Shown: piece by piece, positions 1 through 6,959 of the stretch
Position numbering within the stretch: position 1 is the stretch's first letter
Layout of the letters: the number at the start of each line of letters is the position of its first letter
Source of the DNA: Acidobacteriaceae bacterium
GTDB taxonomy: Bacteria; Acidobacteriota; Terriglobia; Terriglobales; Acidobacteriaceae
Assembly (NCBI GenBank): GCA_030838305.1
Contig: JAUTWY010000385.1
Location: 1 to 19,373 of the forward strand
Length of the DNA: 19,373 nt
Direction: 5' to 3'
Program-made: the position numbers and the translations under genes
The notes under the pieces: generated by a model
What the model saw: the letters and a program-made list of their open reading frames with translations, nothing else
Told to the model about the DNA's origin: nothing
Database searches by the model: none

Positions 1-1332
1 TTACAGACTCTGTTGGAGATGGAAGGCTTCGCCGTGGAGACTGCGGTCAGCGGCGAAGCAGGCCTGCAGCGCATCGGCGAACATCCTTTCGATCTCGTTT
101 TGCTCGACCTTGCTCTGCCGGGCCGCGACGGCATGGAGATTCTGGCTGAGATTCGCGCCCTCGAAACCCGCCTGCCAGTCATCATGATTACAGCCTATGG
201 CACGGTGGAGAATGCGGTGCACGCCATGCAATCGGGCGCCGCCAACTTCGTACAGAAACCCTGGGACAACGAGAAGCTTCTCGCCGATGTGCGCGCCTCA
301 ATCGGATGGCGCCGGGCCGAGGAAGAAAACGTCCAGCTCAAGCGGGCTCTAAAGCAGCGCTACAACTTCGAAAACATTGTCGGCAAGAGCGAGCCGATGT
401 TGAAGATCTTCGACCTGGTCGCGCAAGTGGCCAACAGCCGCTCCACCGTCCTGTTGCAGGGCGAAAGCGGCACCGGCAAAGAAGTCATTGCCAAAGCACT
501 GCATCTGAATTCACCCCGCCATGACCGGCCTTTCGTGCCGGTCAATACCGGTTCCATGCCGACCGATTTGCTGGAGTCCACTCTCTTCGGACATGTAAAA
601 GGCGCGTTCACCAGCGCCATCGCGTCAAAGAAGGGCTTATTCGAGATGGCGGACCGGGGCACGCTGTTTCTCGACGAAATCGCCACCATGGGCCTCGACA
701 CCCAGGCCAAGATTCTGCGTGTGCTGCAAGACCGCCGCTTCATGCACCTCGGTGGAGTGCAGGAAGTTCAGGTGGATGTGCGCATCATCGCCGCCACGAA
801 CGTCGACCTGCGCCAAGCGGTGCGCGAAGGCCGCTTCCGCGAGGATCTGTTTTACCGCCTCAACGTAATTACCATCGAACTTCCTCCCTTGCGCCAGCGC
901 AAAGAGGATATCCCCCTGCTGGTCGATTTCTTTCTGAAGAAATATGCAGCGGAGAATGACCGTCCCGTGCGAAACATCACGCCGGAAGCGTTGCGCCCCT
1001 TGATGTCTTACTCCTGGCCGGGTAACGTGCGCGAACTGGAAAATGTAATCGAGCGTGCGGTCGTTCTGTCCGCGGGAACCAACATTGGTCTGGACTTGTT
1101 GCCCGACAGCCTGCTCGGGCGGGGTTCCATCTTCTCACTTCACGATCCCCCCGCGGATGCCTCGCTGTTTGAAATCGTGGAAGACGTTGAGAAGCGCATC
1201 ATTACCGAGATGCTGGAGAAGTGCAACTGGAACCAGACCGAAGCTGCCGAGCACTTCAAAGTGCCCCTCTCGACGCTTAATCAGAAAATCCGCCGGCTTA
1301 ATATCGAGATCAAGAAAAAGACACGCGGATAG
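1..1332 (+). CDS. Sigma54-dependent response regulator, NtrC family (5' end cut by window)
   Basis: A transcription activator that, once phosphorylated, would remodel sigma54 RNA polymerase by ATP hydrolysis. The frame is open to base 1, and the first visible residues (LQTLLEMEGF) correspond to helix 1 of a receiver domain, so about 15-20 N-terminal residues lie outside; the TTG at 13 is not the start. The receiver keeps the phospho-acceptor Asp in LLDLALPG (codon at 106), the Thr in IMITAYG and the Lys in VQKPW. The AAA+ domain has Walker A GESGTGKE (460-483), Walker B GTLFLDE (658-678), the arginine-rich FREDLFYRLNV segment and WPGNVRELEN. The C-terminus is a Fis-type helix-turn-helix (NQTEAAEHFKVPLSTLNQKIRRL). 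The sigma54-contact loop reads GAFTSA rather than the consensus GAFTGA. A cognate kinase probably lies just upstream of the window. The family call is secure; the target genes are unknown. Confidence 0.96.
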   Translation, partial: LQTLLEMEGFAVETAVSGEAGLQRIGEHPFDLVLLDLALPGRDGMEILAEIRALETRLPVIMITAYGTVENAVHAMQSGAANFVQKPWDNEKLLADVRASIGWRRAEEENVQLKRALKQRYNFENIVGKSEPMLKIFDLVAQVANSRSTVLLQGESGTGKEVIAKALHLNSPRHDRPFVPVNTGSMPTDLLESTLFGHVKGAFTSAIASKKGLFEMADRGTLFLDEIATMGLDTQAKILRVLQDRRFMHLGGVQEVQVDVRIIAATNVDLRQAVREGRFREDLFYRLNVITIELPPLRQRKEDIPLLVDFFLKKYAAENDRPVRNITPEALRPLMSYSWPGNVRELENVIERAVVLSAGTNIGLDLLPDSLLGRGSIFSLHDPPADASLFEIVEDVEKRIITEMLEKCNWNQTEAAEHFKVPLSTLNQKIRRLNIEIKKKTRG

Positions 1333-1350
1333 CGGCGCTCAGCGGGGGAA

Positions 1351-1364
1351 CTGCCGCTCGGCAG
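1351..1364 (+). terminator. Small hairpin after the NtrC-type gene (possible weak terminator)
   Basis: CTGCC-GCTC-GGCAG forms a 5-bp stem with a 4-base loop 19 bases after the regulator's stop codon, within a GC-rich stretch holding further complementary GCGGC/GCCGC segments. No T-run follows, so it does not meet the usual picture of an intrinsic terminator. Confidence 0.2.
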
Positions 1365-1502
1365 AGACGCCGGGCCAAAGACAGGCCTTCGACGAATTAG
1401 ATCTCTAAGCTTGATGCTGCAGGGTTGATTCTGCAGGGCCATCCCCGTGTTTTTACAGAATACACCGCACTACACACTGCCTTCGCACCGCATCTTAGTC
1501 CC

Positions 1503-1754
1503 GTGACGAAAAACCCTAAGGACTCGAAGCCACAGGATCGTGGTGCCTCCGGCGAAGAACGAGTTCTCCCCGAACCTGCATCTCCGTCTGACGGCCAACC
1601 GCGCGGCGAAGAGAGCTGGATCGCCCTCTGCGCCCAAGCCGCGGTTGAACCAGACCCGAAAAGGGTGCTGGAACTAGTCAGCGAAATCAACCGCCTCCTG
1701 GATGCCAGAAAGAAACGCCTGGCGCACGAAATCGGTGGAACGGCAGTGCAATAG
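1503..1754 (+). CDS. Small helical protein of unknown function, LCAQ type (first of two)
   Basis: About 83 residues from the GTG at 1503, chosen because the frame upstream reads as low-quality sequence and VTKNPKDSK is a plausible N-terminus. The first ~45 residues are charged and Pro/Ser/Gly-rich, probably disordered. The C-terminal ~38 residues (WIALCAQAAVEPDPKRVLEL onward) look like a helical hairpin ending EINRLLDARKKRLAHE. No signal peptide, membrane segment or known catalytic motif is visible. I recall similar short proteins from Acidobacteria but cannot name a family. The following small gene carries a related helical segment, which supports both being real. The exact start is uncertain. 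Confidence 0.6.
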   Translation: MTKNPKDSKPQDRGASGEERVLPEPASPSDGQPRGEESWIALCAQAAVEPDPKRVLELVSEINRLLDARKKRLAHEIGGTAVQ

Positions 1755-1833
1755 GATGCTTGCTGTTCGCTGCCGAGGACATCTACGGAATGGACGGTAT
1801 ACGTCGACCAGCGAGGCTAAGCTAGTCTGTCAA

Positions 1834-2019
1834 GTGCCCTCCCGCAAGCTCGATGATCGCATCCGCGAACTGTGTGCCCAGCTTGTGGCCGCGGACGGGG
1901 ATTGTTTGGAACCGCTCATCGCAGAACTCAAGGCAGCGCTTCGCGAACACAACAATCGGCTCAGAAAAATGGCAGCTGCCAGACTTGTCAATGTGTTCCC
2001 GCCTCCGCCGTCTCTTTAG
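1834..2019 (+). CDS. Small helical protein of unknown function, LCAQ type (second of two)
   Basis: A 61-residue product from the GTG at 1834. The frame is open upstream to 1702, but that part reads as Arg/Cys-rich sequence with no protein-like character. Nearly the whole product is predicted helical: LDDRIRELCAQLVAADGD, then LEPLIAELKAALREHNNRLR, then KMAAARL, ending in a short proline-rich tail. LCAQ and the spaced L-(V/I)-x-E-(I/L)-xxx-L-x6-RL pattern match the preceding small protein, so the two look like diverged copies. No clear Shine-Dalgarno sequence precedes the GTG. Function unknown; a small cytoplasmic interaction protein is the most that can be inferred. Confidence 0.5.
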   Translation: MPSRKLDDRIRELCAQLVAADGDCLEPLIAELKAALREHNNRLRKMAAARLVNVFPPPPSL

Positions 2020-2146
2020 CATTCAGATCCGCAACTGCAGAAATTGATAACTTTAACCACCGGGCGGCAGATGGCTGAACACTTACAGCCTTCTCTGCTA
2101 TAGTTCGGGAAAGCCCGGTGTTCGTCGCCGAGCTTGGCCGAGCCGA

Positions 2147-2929
2147 ATGGAACTCACCTCGCCCACCTATTTCGCCAAAGTAAAAGTCCAGACGGTTCAG
2201 GATTACGTCCTGTTTTGCGTGCATACGGTCGCCAACCTGTTCCAGAGGCCGTTTTATTTTACTGATATAGTGCGCCAGGCGGATTCGATCGGTGTGGGAT
2301 CGCTGCCCATCGTCGTCCTGACCGGCTTCTTCACGGGAGCGGTGCTGGCGCTGCAAGCCTCGAACACCCTCGAGCGTTTCGGCTCTCTCTCTCTGGTGGG
2401 ACAACTGGTTTCGGCGTCCGTGGTACGCGAACTGGGTCCCGTACTCACCAGTTTGATGGTGGCAGGCCGGAATTCCTCCGGCATGGCGAGCGAGTTGGGG
2501 TCGATGATGGTGACCGAACAAATCGACGCCATGCGCGCTCTTGGCACCGACCCCATGAAGAAACTGGTGACGCCCCGCATGGTCGCGACGGTCTTCATGT
2601 TGTTTTTTCTGGCCATTATCTCTGACCTTGTGGGCCTGGCCGGCGGAGGTCTGGTTGCCAAAGTGTTGCTCCATCTGGACTCCCGGCAGTATTGGTCGAA
2701 CGCATGGCAGAGCTTAGTGTTTCAAGATGTGTTCATGGGGTTGGTGAAGCCGGTTCTGTTTGGTTTCGTCATCGCGACCATAGGCTGTTTCTATGGAATG
2801 AACGCGCGCGGCGGAACCCAGGGCGTGGGTCGTGCCACCACGCAAGCCATGGTTGCTTCTTCCGTGCTGATTCTGGTCCTCGACTTTTTCGTAACTCGAT
2901 TCCTCATGGCCGTGCTTTCCTATCGTTAA
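2147..2929 (+). CDS. mlaE: MlaE-family ABC transporter permease
   Basis: A 260-residue inner-membrane permease of the MlaE/YrbE family, which moves phospholipid or other hydrophobic molecules between the inner membrane and the envelope. It shows an N-terminal amphipathic stretch, about five hydrophobic segments and the family's conserved core: LPIVVLTGFFTGAVLALQ, then RELGPVLTSLMVAGR, then SELGSMMVTEQIDAMRALG followed by DPMKKLVTPRMVA. The length is normal for the family. The ATG at 2147 gives a full-length N-terminus with no credible alternative. It lies 4 bases before the ATPase gene, so the two are surely co-transcribed. The symbol follows E. coli usage; the transported lipid and the direction of transport cannot be read from sequence. 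Confidence 0.93.
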   Translation: MELTSPTYFAKVKVQTVQDYVLFCVHTVANLFQRPFYFTDIVRQADSIGVGSLPIVVLTGFFTGAVLALQASNTLERFGSLSLVGQLVSASVVRELGPVLTSLMVAGRNSSGMASELGSMMVTEQIDAMRALGTDPMKKLVTPRMVATVFMLFFLAIISDLVGLAGGGLVAKVLLHLDSRQYWSNAWQSLVFQDVFMGLVKPVLFGFVIATIGCFYGMNARGGTQGVGRATTQAMVASSVLILVLDFFVTRFLMAVLSYR

Positions 2930-2933
2930 TCCG

Positions 2934-3782
2934 ATGTCCGCGCCCACATTGCCTCTCGATTCCGCTTCCCAAACCGCGAAGGAAGATCGCTCACCCGTGG
3001 TCGTGCTTGAGGACGTGCGGCTGGGCTTTGCCGGGAACGAAGTCTTGCGCGGAGTCTCCTTCCGTCTCGCGCGGGGTGAAACCAAAGCTTTATTCGGCGT
3101 TGCCGGGTCGGGAAAGAGCCTGATCTTAAAGCTTGTCATGGGACTCATCCGGCCAGACTCCGGGCGGATCGTAGTACTGGGTCACGACGTCTCGCAGATG
3201 CGGGAAGAAGCGCTATTTCAGTTGCGGCGCAAAATCGGAATGGTCTTCCAGGAGAGCGCTCTGTTCGATTCCCTTACCGTGCGGGAAAACGTTGCCTACC
3301 GGCTGATGGAAGAACATGGCGTTTATGACGAGGACATCGATCGCAGGGTACGCGAGGCGTTGCGGTTTGTGGAATTGGAGCACACGCTCGAACTTAATCC
3401 CTCCGAGCTATCGGGAGGCATGCGGCGCCGGGTGGCGATTGCGCGGGCGATCATTACGCAACCGGAACTGCTGCTTTACGACTCGCCAACCGGAGGCCTC
3501 GATCCGGTAACCTCGAACACCATCATCGAGCTGATTGTGAAACAGCGCGATGTAAACAAGACAAGCGCTCTGCTGGTAACTCATCGCCTGCAGGATGCCT
3601 TTACCATGGCCACGCATCAGTTCGATAAGCAAGTCAACCGTATGGTGGCGCTGCCGCCAGGTCAGCACTGCGAAGTGCCAATGAGTTTTCTGATTCTGCG
3701 CGACGGAAAGGTAATTTTCGACGGCGATGTTCGCGCTCTAAGGCAGGCGCAGGACGAGTACATCCGGGAGTATATTTCATAG
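2934..3782 (+). CDS. mlaF: MlaF-like ABC transporter ATPase with a non-consensus Walker B
   Basis: A 282-residue nucleotide-binding subunit that would pair with the MlaE-type permease. Visible motifs are Walker A GVAGSGKS (residues 55-62), Q-loop VFQES (Gln106), signature LSGGMRRR (159-166), D-loop GGLDP and the H-loop VTHR (His217). The residue after the Walker B aspartate, normally the catalytic glutamate, is serine (YDSPTGGLDP, Asp183-Ser184). After the H-loop there is an extra segment of about 25 residues (roughly 229-252) before the usual ILRDGKVIFDG strand. The ATG at 2934 follows the permease stop with a 4-base gap. No MCE-domain (MlaD) gene follows; the next gene is convergent. The family call is firm; catalytic competence is less certain. 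Confidence 0.9.
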   Translation: MSAPTLPLDSASQTAKEDRSPVVVLEDVRLGFAGNEVLRGVSFRLARGETKALFGVAGSGKSLILKLVMGLIRPDSGRIVVLGHDVSQMREEALFQLRRKIGMVFQESALFDSLTVRENVAYRLMEEHGVYDEDIDRRVREALRFVELEHTLELNPSELSGGMRRRVAIARAIITQPELLLYDSPTGGLDPVTSNTIIELIVKQRDVNKTSALLVTHRLQDAFTMATHQFDKQVNRMVALPPGQHCEVPMSFLILRDGKVIFDGDVRALRQAQDEYIREYIS

Positions 3783-3838
3783 CCGTGATCAGAAAGACAA
3801 CGAGGGCGGCGGCCCGGTCGCTCCTCCTAGTCATTCGT

Positions 3839-3866
3839 CACTGACCAGTGACCACTGCCCACTGCT
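3839..3866. repeat. Four tandem heptamers with an internal inverted repeat
   Basis: Four 7-base units run in tandem: CACTGAC, CAGTGAC, CACTGCC, CACTGCT. The first part also forms a perfect 7-bp inverted repeat, GTCACTG-AC-CAGTGAC (3837-3852). It lies in the 87-base gap between the convergent ATPase and aminopeptidase genes and is followed by five T's. A rough bidirectional transcription stop is possible, but the stem is not directly next to the T-run. Confidence 0.5.
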
Positions 3867-3869
3867 TTT

Positions 3870-5225
3870 TCACTTTCCGGCCATAAGCTTTTCCACGTCC
3901 TCTGCCTTCGAAGGCAAGGCCTCACTGAATTTGATGAGTTTGCCGTCCTGATCGACGTAGTAGTCATCCTCGATGCGGACGCCGAGATTCTCCTCGGGAA
4001 TGTAAATTCCAGGCTCAATTGTGAATGTCATGCCGGGACCGAGAGGCACGTTGTAATCCCCTGGATCATGCACGTTGAGCCCAATATAGTGGCCAAGCCC
4101 GTGGATGAAGTATTGGCCGAGCGGTTGGCCATGCAGATCTTTACCGTGAGTATTGATGTAGTCGTAGGCGACTTTATAGAGCGATTCGGGATCGTCACGC
4201 TTCATAGTCGACTTGCCCGACTTGAAGGCAGCTTCTGCTGCCCGCTGCGCGGCCACTACGATGTCGTAGATCTCGCGCTGCCGTGCGGTAAAGTGGCCAT
4301 TGATTGGCATGGTGCGCGTGATATCAGCGGCGTACATCGAGTACTCGCCAGCCGCATCGATAACCACCACGTCCCCGGCCTTCATGACGTTGTCATCATC
4401 CGAGTAGTGCAGGACGGTTGAGTAGAATCCAGAACCCACAATGGGCGCATAAGCCACTCGCTCGCAGCCGCGCTTGCTCCACTCGTATTGCATGAGCGCA
4501 GAAATTTCGTGCTCGTTGACGTTCGGCTTCACGGCTTTGAACGCCGCGAAGTGCGCTGCCACCGAGGCATCGACCGCTTTGCGGATCAGCGCGATCTCGC
4601 CTGCGTCCTTGGCAGTACGCAGCGACGACAGCATGGGTTTCACGTCCTGAAAAAAAAGATAAGCATTGATCCGCTTCAAGAATGCTAGTGGCGGTGCAGA
4701 TGCAGAAGGCCCATCACTCGAAGCAACATCGGTAAACAGAGAGGGCCGCGCGCCTGTGACGAAGCGCGCCACCTCATTGGGCAGCTGGCCCATATCTTCG
4801 ACGCGATCAAAGCCGGTCATCCTGGGTGCTTCGGGATTCTCGGGGCCGAGCTTGGGCCCGGTCCATTTCTCCTGAGTAGAATTGCGCGGAGGGAGAAAAA
4901 GAATTTCGGTATAAGCGCGCGCCGGCGCATCATTTTTGGCCTCGGCGGCCGAAGCAATCAACAGGGCGGAGCCTGGCTCACGGAGCCCGGAGAGATAGAA
5001 GAAGTTGTCTTCCTGGCGGAAACCGTAAAGATCGTTCGGGCCATCGCTTTCGGTGGCAGCGAAGAGAACCACCACGCCTCCGACCTTCTTGGCGAGCGCT
5101 TCGCGACGGGCGTGATAGTCGGAGTTCGGCTGGCGTTCGATCGCGAAACTCGACGCAGGCGCTGCAAGAAGAACAAAGCTGAGAGCAAAACTTGCCAGAA
5201 GAAAATAAAGCTGGGGTCTTCGCAT
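3870..5225 (-). CDS. Secreted Xaa-Pro aminopeptidase (peptidase M24B)
   Basis: A 451-residue dinuclear-metal aminopeptidase that removes the N-terminal residue before proline. Residues 1-28 form a signal peptide (MRRPQLYFLL, a hydrophobic run to VLLAAPASSFA), placing it in the periplasm or outside. Residues ~32-200 are the AMP_N creatinase-like domain (FRQEDNFFYLSGL) and ~205-445 the pita-bread catalytic domain. The five metal ligands are all present: Asp290 (VVIDAAGEY), Asp301 (AADITRT), His379 (HGLGHYIGL), Glu404 (FTIEPGIY) and Glu419 (VRIEDDYY). The ATG at 5225 gives the complete signal peptide, with a GAGGGA element about 11 bases upstream. The gene is convergent with the Mla-type pair. 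It is probably for peptide scavenging; pepP-like in chemistry, but the exported form differs from E. coli PepP, so no symbol is given. Confidence 0.93.
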   Translation of the reverse strand: MRRPQLYFLLASFALSFVLLAAPASSFAIERQPNSDYHARREALAKKVGGVVVLFAATESDGPNDLYGFRQEDNFFYLSGLREPGSALLIASAAEAKNDAPARAYTEILFLPPRNSTQEKWTGPKLGPENPEAPRMTGFDRVEDMGQLPNEVARFVTGARPSLFTDVASSDGPSASAPPLAFLKRINAYLFFQDVKPMLSSLRTAKDAGEIALIRKAVDASVAAHFAAFKAVKPNVNEHEISALMQYEWSKRGCERVAYAPIVGSGFYSTVLHYSDDDNVMKAGDVVVIDAAGEYSMYAADITRTMPINGHFTARQREIYDIVVAAQRAAEAAFKSGKSTMKRDDPESLYKVAYDYINTHGKDLHGQPLGQYFIHGLGHYIGLNVHDPGDYNVPLGPGMTFTIEPGIYIPEENLGVRIEDDYYVDQDGKLIKFSEALPSKAEDVEKLMAGK

Positions 5226-5306
5226 CGTGTAATTGATCCCTCGGTCCTAACATGCCTGCATGAGTGAACACGGATCATCGCGATCCTTGTTCGGTAAATG
5301 CGCACG

Positions 5307-6305
5307 CTATTTCATTCCACTGGTGACGCTTTGCTTTGCCTGCAGGAATGAGTCAACGTTGCTCTTGTCGATCAGGGCAGAACCAGTATCCACGAATGAC
5401 GGAATCGGCGCAAAACTGTCCTTTGACCAGTCGGTGTCGAGCGCGGCTGGCTTGTCGTGATACAGGTTATCCAGCATCTGCATGCCAACAAACGCCATGG
5501 AATAGGGTTTCTGCGCGATCGTAGCGGCGATGCCGCCCTTCTTGATCCAATCCAGCGTTTCGGGGTCGGTATCCATCGCCATCACAATTTTCCCGGTGAC
5601 CTTGTAGCTGTTAAGCACGCCGGCCACTTCTTTCCCCGATTGCGCTTCCAGACAGATGAAAGCATCGACCTTATCTTTCTCCTTACCAATGATTTGCGTA
5701 GTCGTGTCGAACGCAATGCGGGGATCGCCCTGGATATCGACCACGCGCGTGATCTTGATGCCGCTCCGCTCTAGGGCGTCGCGATAACCACGCAGGCGGT
5801 CTTGCATGTTGTGCTGATCGGGCATGGTGAATACCACGACGTTGCCTTTGCCCTTCAACTCCTGCGCCAGTCGTTGCCCGCCGGTCAAGCCCACTTGATA
5901 GTTGTTGGTACCGATGAAGAATAGGCGTTTGCTGGCGGGGGCGTCAGAGTCTATGGTGACTACCGGAATTCCAGCGGCGATCGCCTTGTCGATTCCATCC
6001 TTGAGGAGCGCGGGGTCGGTTACCGCGAGCAGGATGCCGGTGGCTTTCTGCTGGACGGCCCGGTCGAGCGCCTCGCGTTCGGCTTTGGGATCGTAATTCG
6101 TCGGACCCAGGTAGTCGGTGCGTATCTTGAAGTGGCCTGCAGCCTTTGAGAACCCCGCTCCAGCAGCCTGCCAGTAGGGTACCTGGAGGTTGGCTGCTAC
6201 GAGCACGAAGTACTCATCGGAATCATGCCCAGAGCCACAACTGAGGAGAGCGGCAACGGACAACGTCAGTACGACGACAGAAAATGTCTTGCGGAAGCGG
6301 AGCAT
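5307..6305 (-). CDS. Periplasmic sugar-type substrate-binding lipoprotein (Peripla_BP_4)
   Basis: A 332-residue binding protein of the ribose/xylose-binding family (type I periplasmic fold). The ATG at 6305 is chosen because a full AAGGAGG lies 5 bases upstream and it starts exactly at a lipoprotein signal: MLRFRK, a hydrophobic run, and lipobox AALLSC with Cys23. The frame extends ten codons further upstream, but that would bury the signal. Family features include the first strand FVLVAANLQVPYWQAAGAGF, AVQQKATGILLAVTDP, AAGIPVVTIDSDAP (the usual ligand-contact Asp), FIGTNNYQVG and the late VMAMDTDPETLDWIKKG. The ligand could be a sugar, cyclitol or signal molecule. No permease or ATPase of a sugar ABC system is adjacent, so it may act with a distant transporter or as a sensor. 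Confidence 0.9.
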   Translation of the reverse strand: MLRFRKTFSVVVLTLSVAALLSCGSGHDSDEYFVLVAANLQVPYWQAAGAGFSKAAGHFKIRTDYLGPTNYDPKAEREALDRAVQQKATGILLAVTDPALLKDGIDKAIAAGIPVVTIDSDAPASKRLFFIGTNNYQVGLTGGQRLAQELKGKGNVVVFTMPDQHNMQDRLRGYRDALERSGIKITRVVDIQGDPRIAFDTTTQIIGKEKDKVDAFICLEAQSGKEVAGVLNSYKVTGKIVMAMDTDPETLDWIKKGGIAATIAQKPYSMAFVGMQMLDNLYHDKPAALDTDWSKDSFAPIPSFVDTGSALIDKSNVDSFLQAKQSVTSGMK

Positions 6306-6310
6306 TGGAG

Positions 6311-6317
6311 CCTCCTT
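6311..6317 (-). promoter_or_regulatory. Shine-Dalgarno of the binding-protein gene
   Basis: The minus strand reads AAGGAGG, 5 bases before the ATG at 6305. It decides between this start and a longer frame beginning at 6335, and implies strong translation. Confidence 0.85.
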
Positions 6318-6540
6318 CGAGCCGCGAAATTGCACACCGCCGTGGCGGGCCCGATGAGAACTTTTGGCGAGTGGATTGTAACCGAGTAGCCTCGCGATGG
6401 AAAGCAGTTAGCGCAAGGCATGATCAAGCAGTCCGGAAATGACGCTTTCGTTCACCTCTCCGGAGGAGTTGTAGACAACGACCCCAGACTTGTCTTTGTT
6501 ATTCGGGATCGAGGCGCCGCAGTCTGAGTCGCGACCCTAT
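6318..6540. other. Intergenic stretch with no gene seen
   Basis: The region between the pilin terminator and the binding-protein leader. Both neighbours are read on the minus strand, so this must hold the binding-protein promoter, but I find no convincing -35/-10 pair. No frame here has protein-like sequence on either strand. Confidence 0.5.
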
Positions 6541-6571
6541 CAAATAAAAGAGCGCGCCGATGGGCACGCCC
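6541..6571 (-). terminator. Intrinsic terminator of the pilin gene
   Basis: Read on the minus strand, a 9-bp stem (GGGCGUGCC with GGCGCGCUC, two of the pairs being G-U) encloses a 4-base loop and is followed at once by UUUUAUUUG. It begins 28 bases after the pilin stop codon. Because the two wobble pairs become A/C mismatches on the other strand, it should act in the pilin direction only. Confidence 0.75.
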
Positions 6572-6599
6572 TTGATTTCACAGTGCTCGCTGTTAGCCT

Positions 6600-6764
6600 T
6601 TACTTGATGGCGCTGCCAACATTGGAGAACACATTGTTAGCGTTCGATCCAATGAGCCGGATGGTGCCAACCACGATTACCAGGATCACCGCGAGCATCA
6701 CCGCGTACTCGGCGATATCCTGACCACTCTCATCATTCCAAAGCTTCTGTAGAATCTTTGCCAC
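6600..6764 (-). CDS. Flp/Fap-type pilin (prepilin), GTG start
   Basis: A 54-residue protein reading (M)AKILQKLWNDESG, then QDIAEYAVMLAVILVIVVGT, then IRLIGSNANNVFSNVGSAIK. It has the complete Flp prepilin layout: a short charged leader, a cleavage site after Gly14, Glu at mature position 5 (QDIAE), Tyr next to it, a ~20-residue hydrophobic helix and a very short tail. It would be processed by a TadV/CpaA-type prepilin peptidase and assembled by a Tad secretion system into thin adhesive pili. The GTG is placed by the leader length and by AAGGAG nine bases upstream. No tad/cpa assembly gene is in the window, and a terminator follows, so it is a monocistronic pilin gene. Identification by motif is strong. 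Confidence 0.9.
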   Translation of the reverse strand: MAKILQKLWNDESGQDIAEYAVMLAVILVIVVGTIRLIGSNANNVFSNVGSAIK

Positions 6765-6773
6765 GGGCTGCGT

Positions 6774-6779
6774 CTCCTT
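6774..6779 (-). promoter_or_regulatory. Shine-Dalgarno of the pilin gene
   Basis: AAGGAG on the minus strand, nine bases before the GTG. It supports the unusual start codon of this very short gene. Confidence 0.75.
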
Positions 6780-6959
6780 CGAGTTCGTCCTAAATCGCGC
6801 CCCTCTTTAGCCAACCGGGCAGATATCCCAAAAATTGTCACCGGATCAGTTTTTTTCCCGAGGCGGGTCGTAAGTCAATGATAGGGGCAGACGTCAGTCC
6901 CGCCAATGGCTCATAAGTGCCATATCTACGATCCTCCGCCGAATTCCGCTAAGTACTTA

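Noticed and set aside
6908..6925. TGGCAC on the minus strand upstream of the pilin gene as a sigma54 promoter
   Set aside because: The GC dinucleotide that should follow is one base too close and the TTGC context is absent (AGCC).
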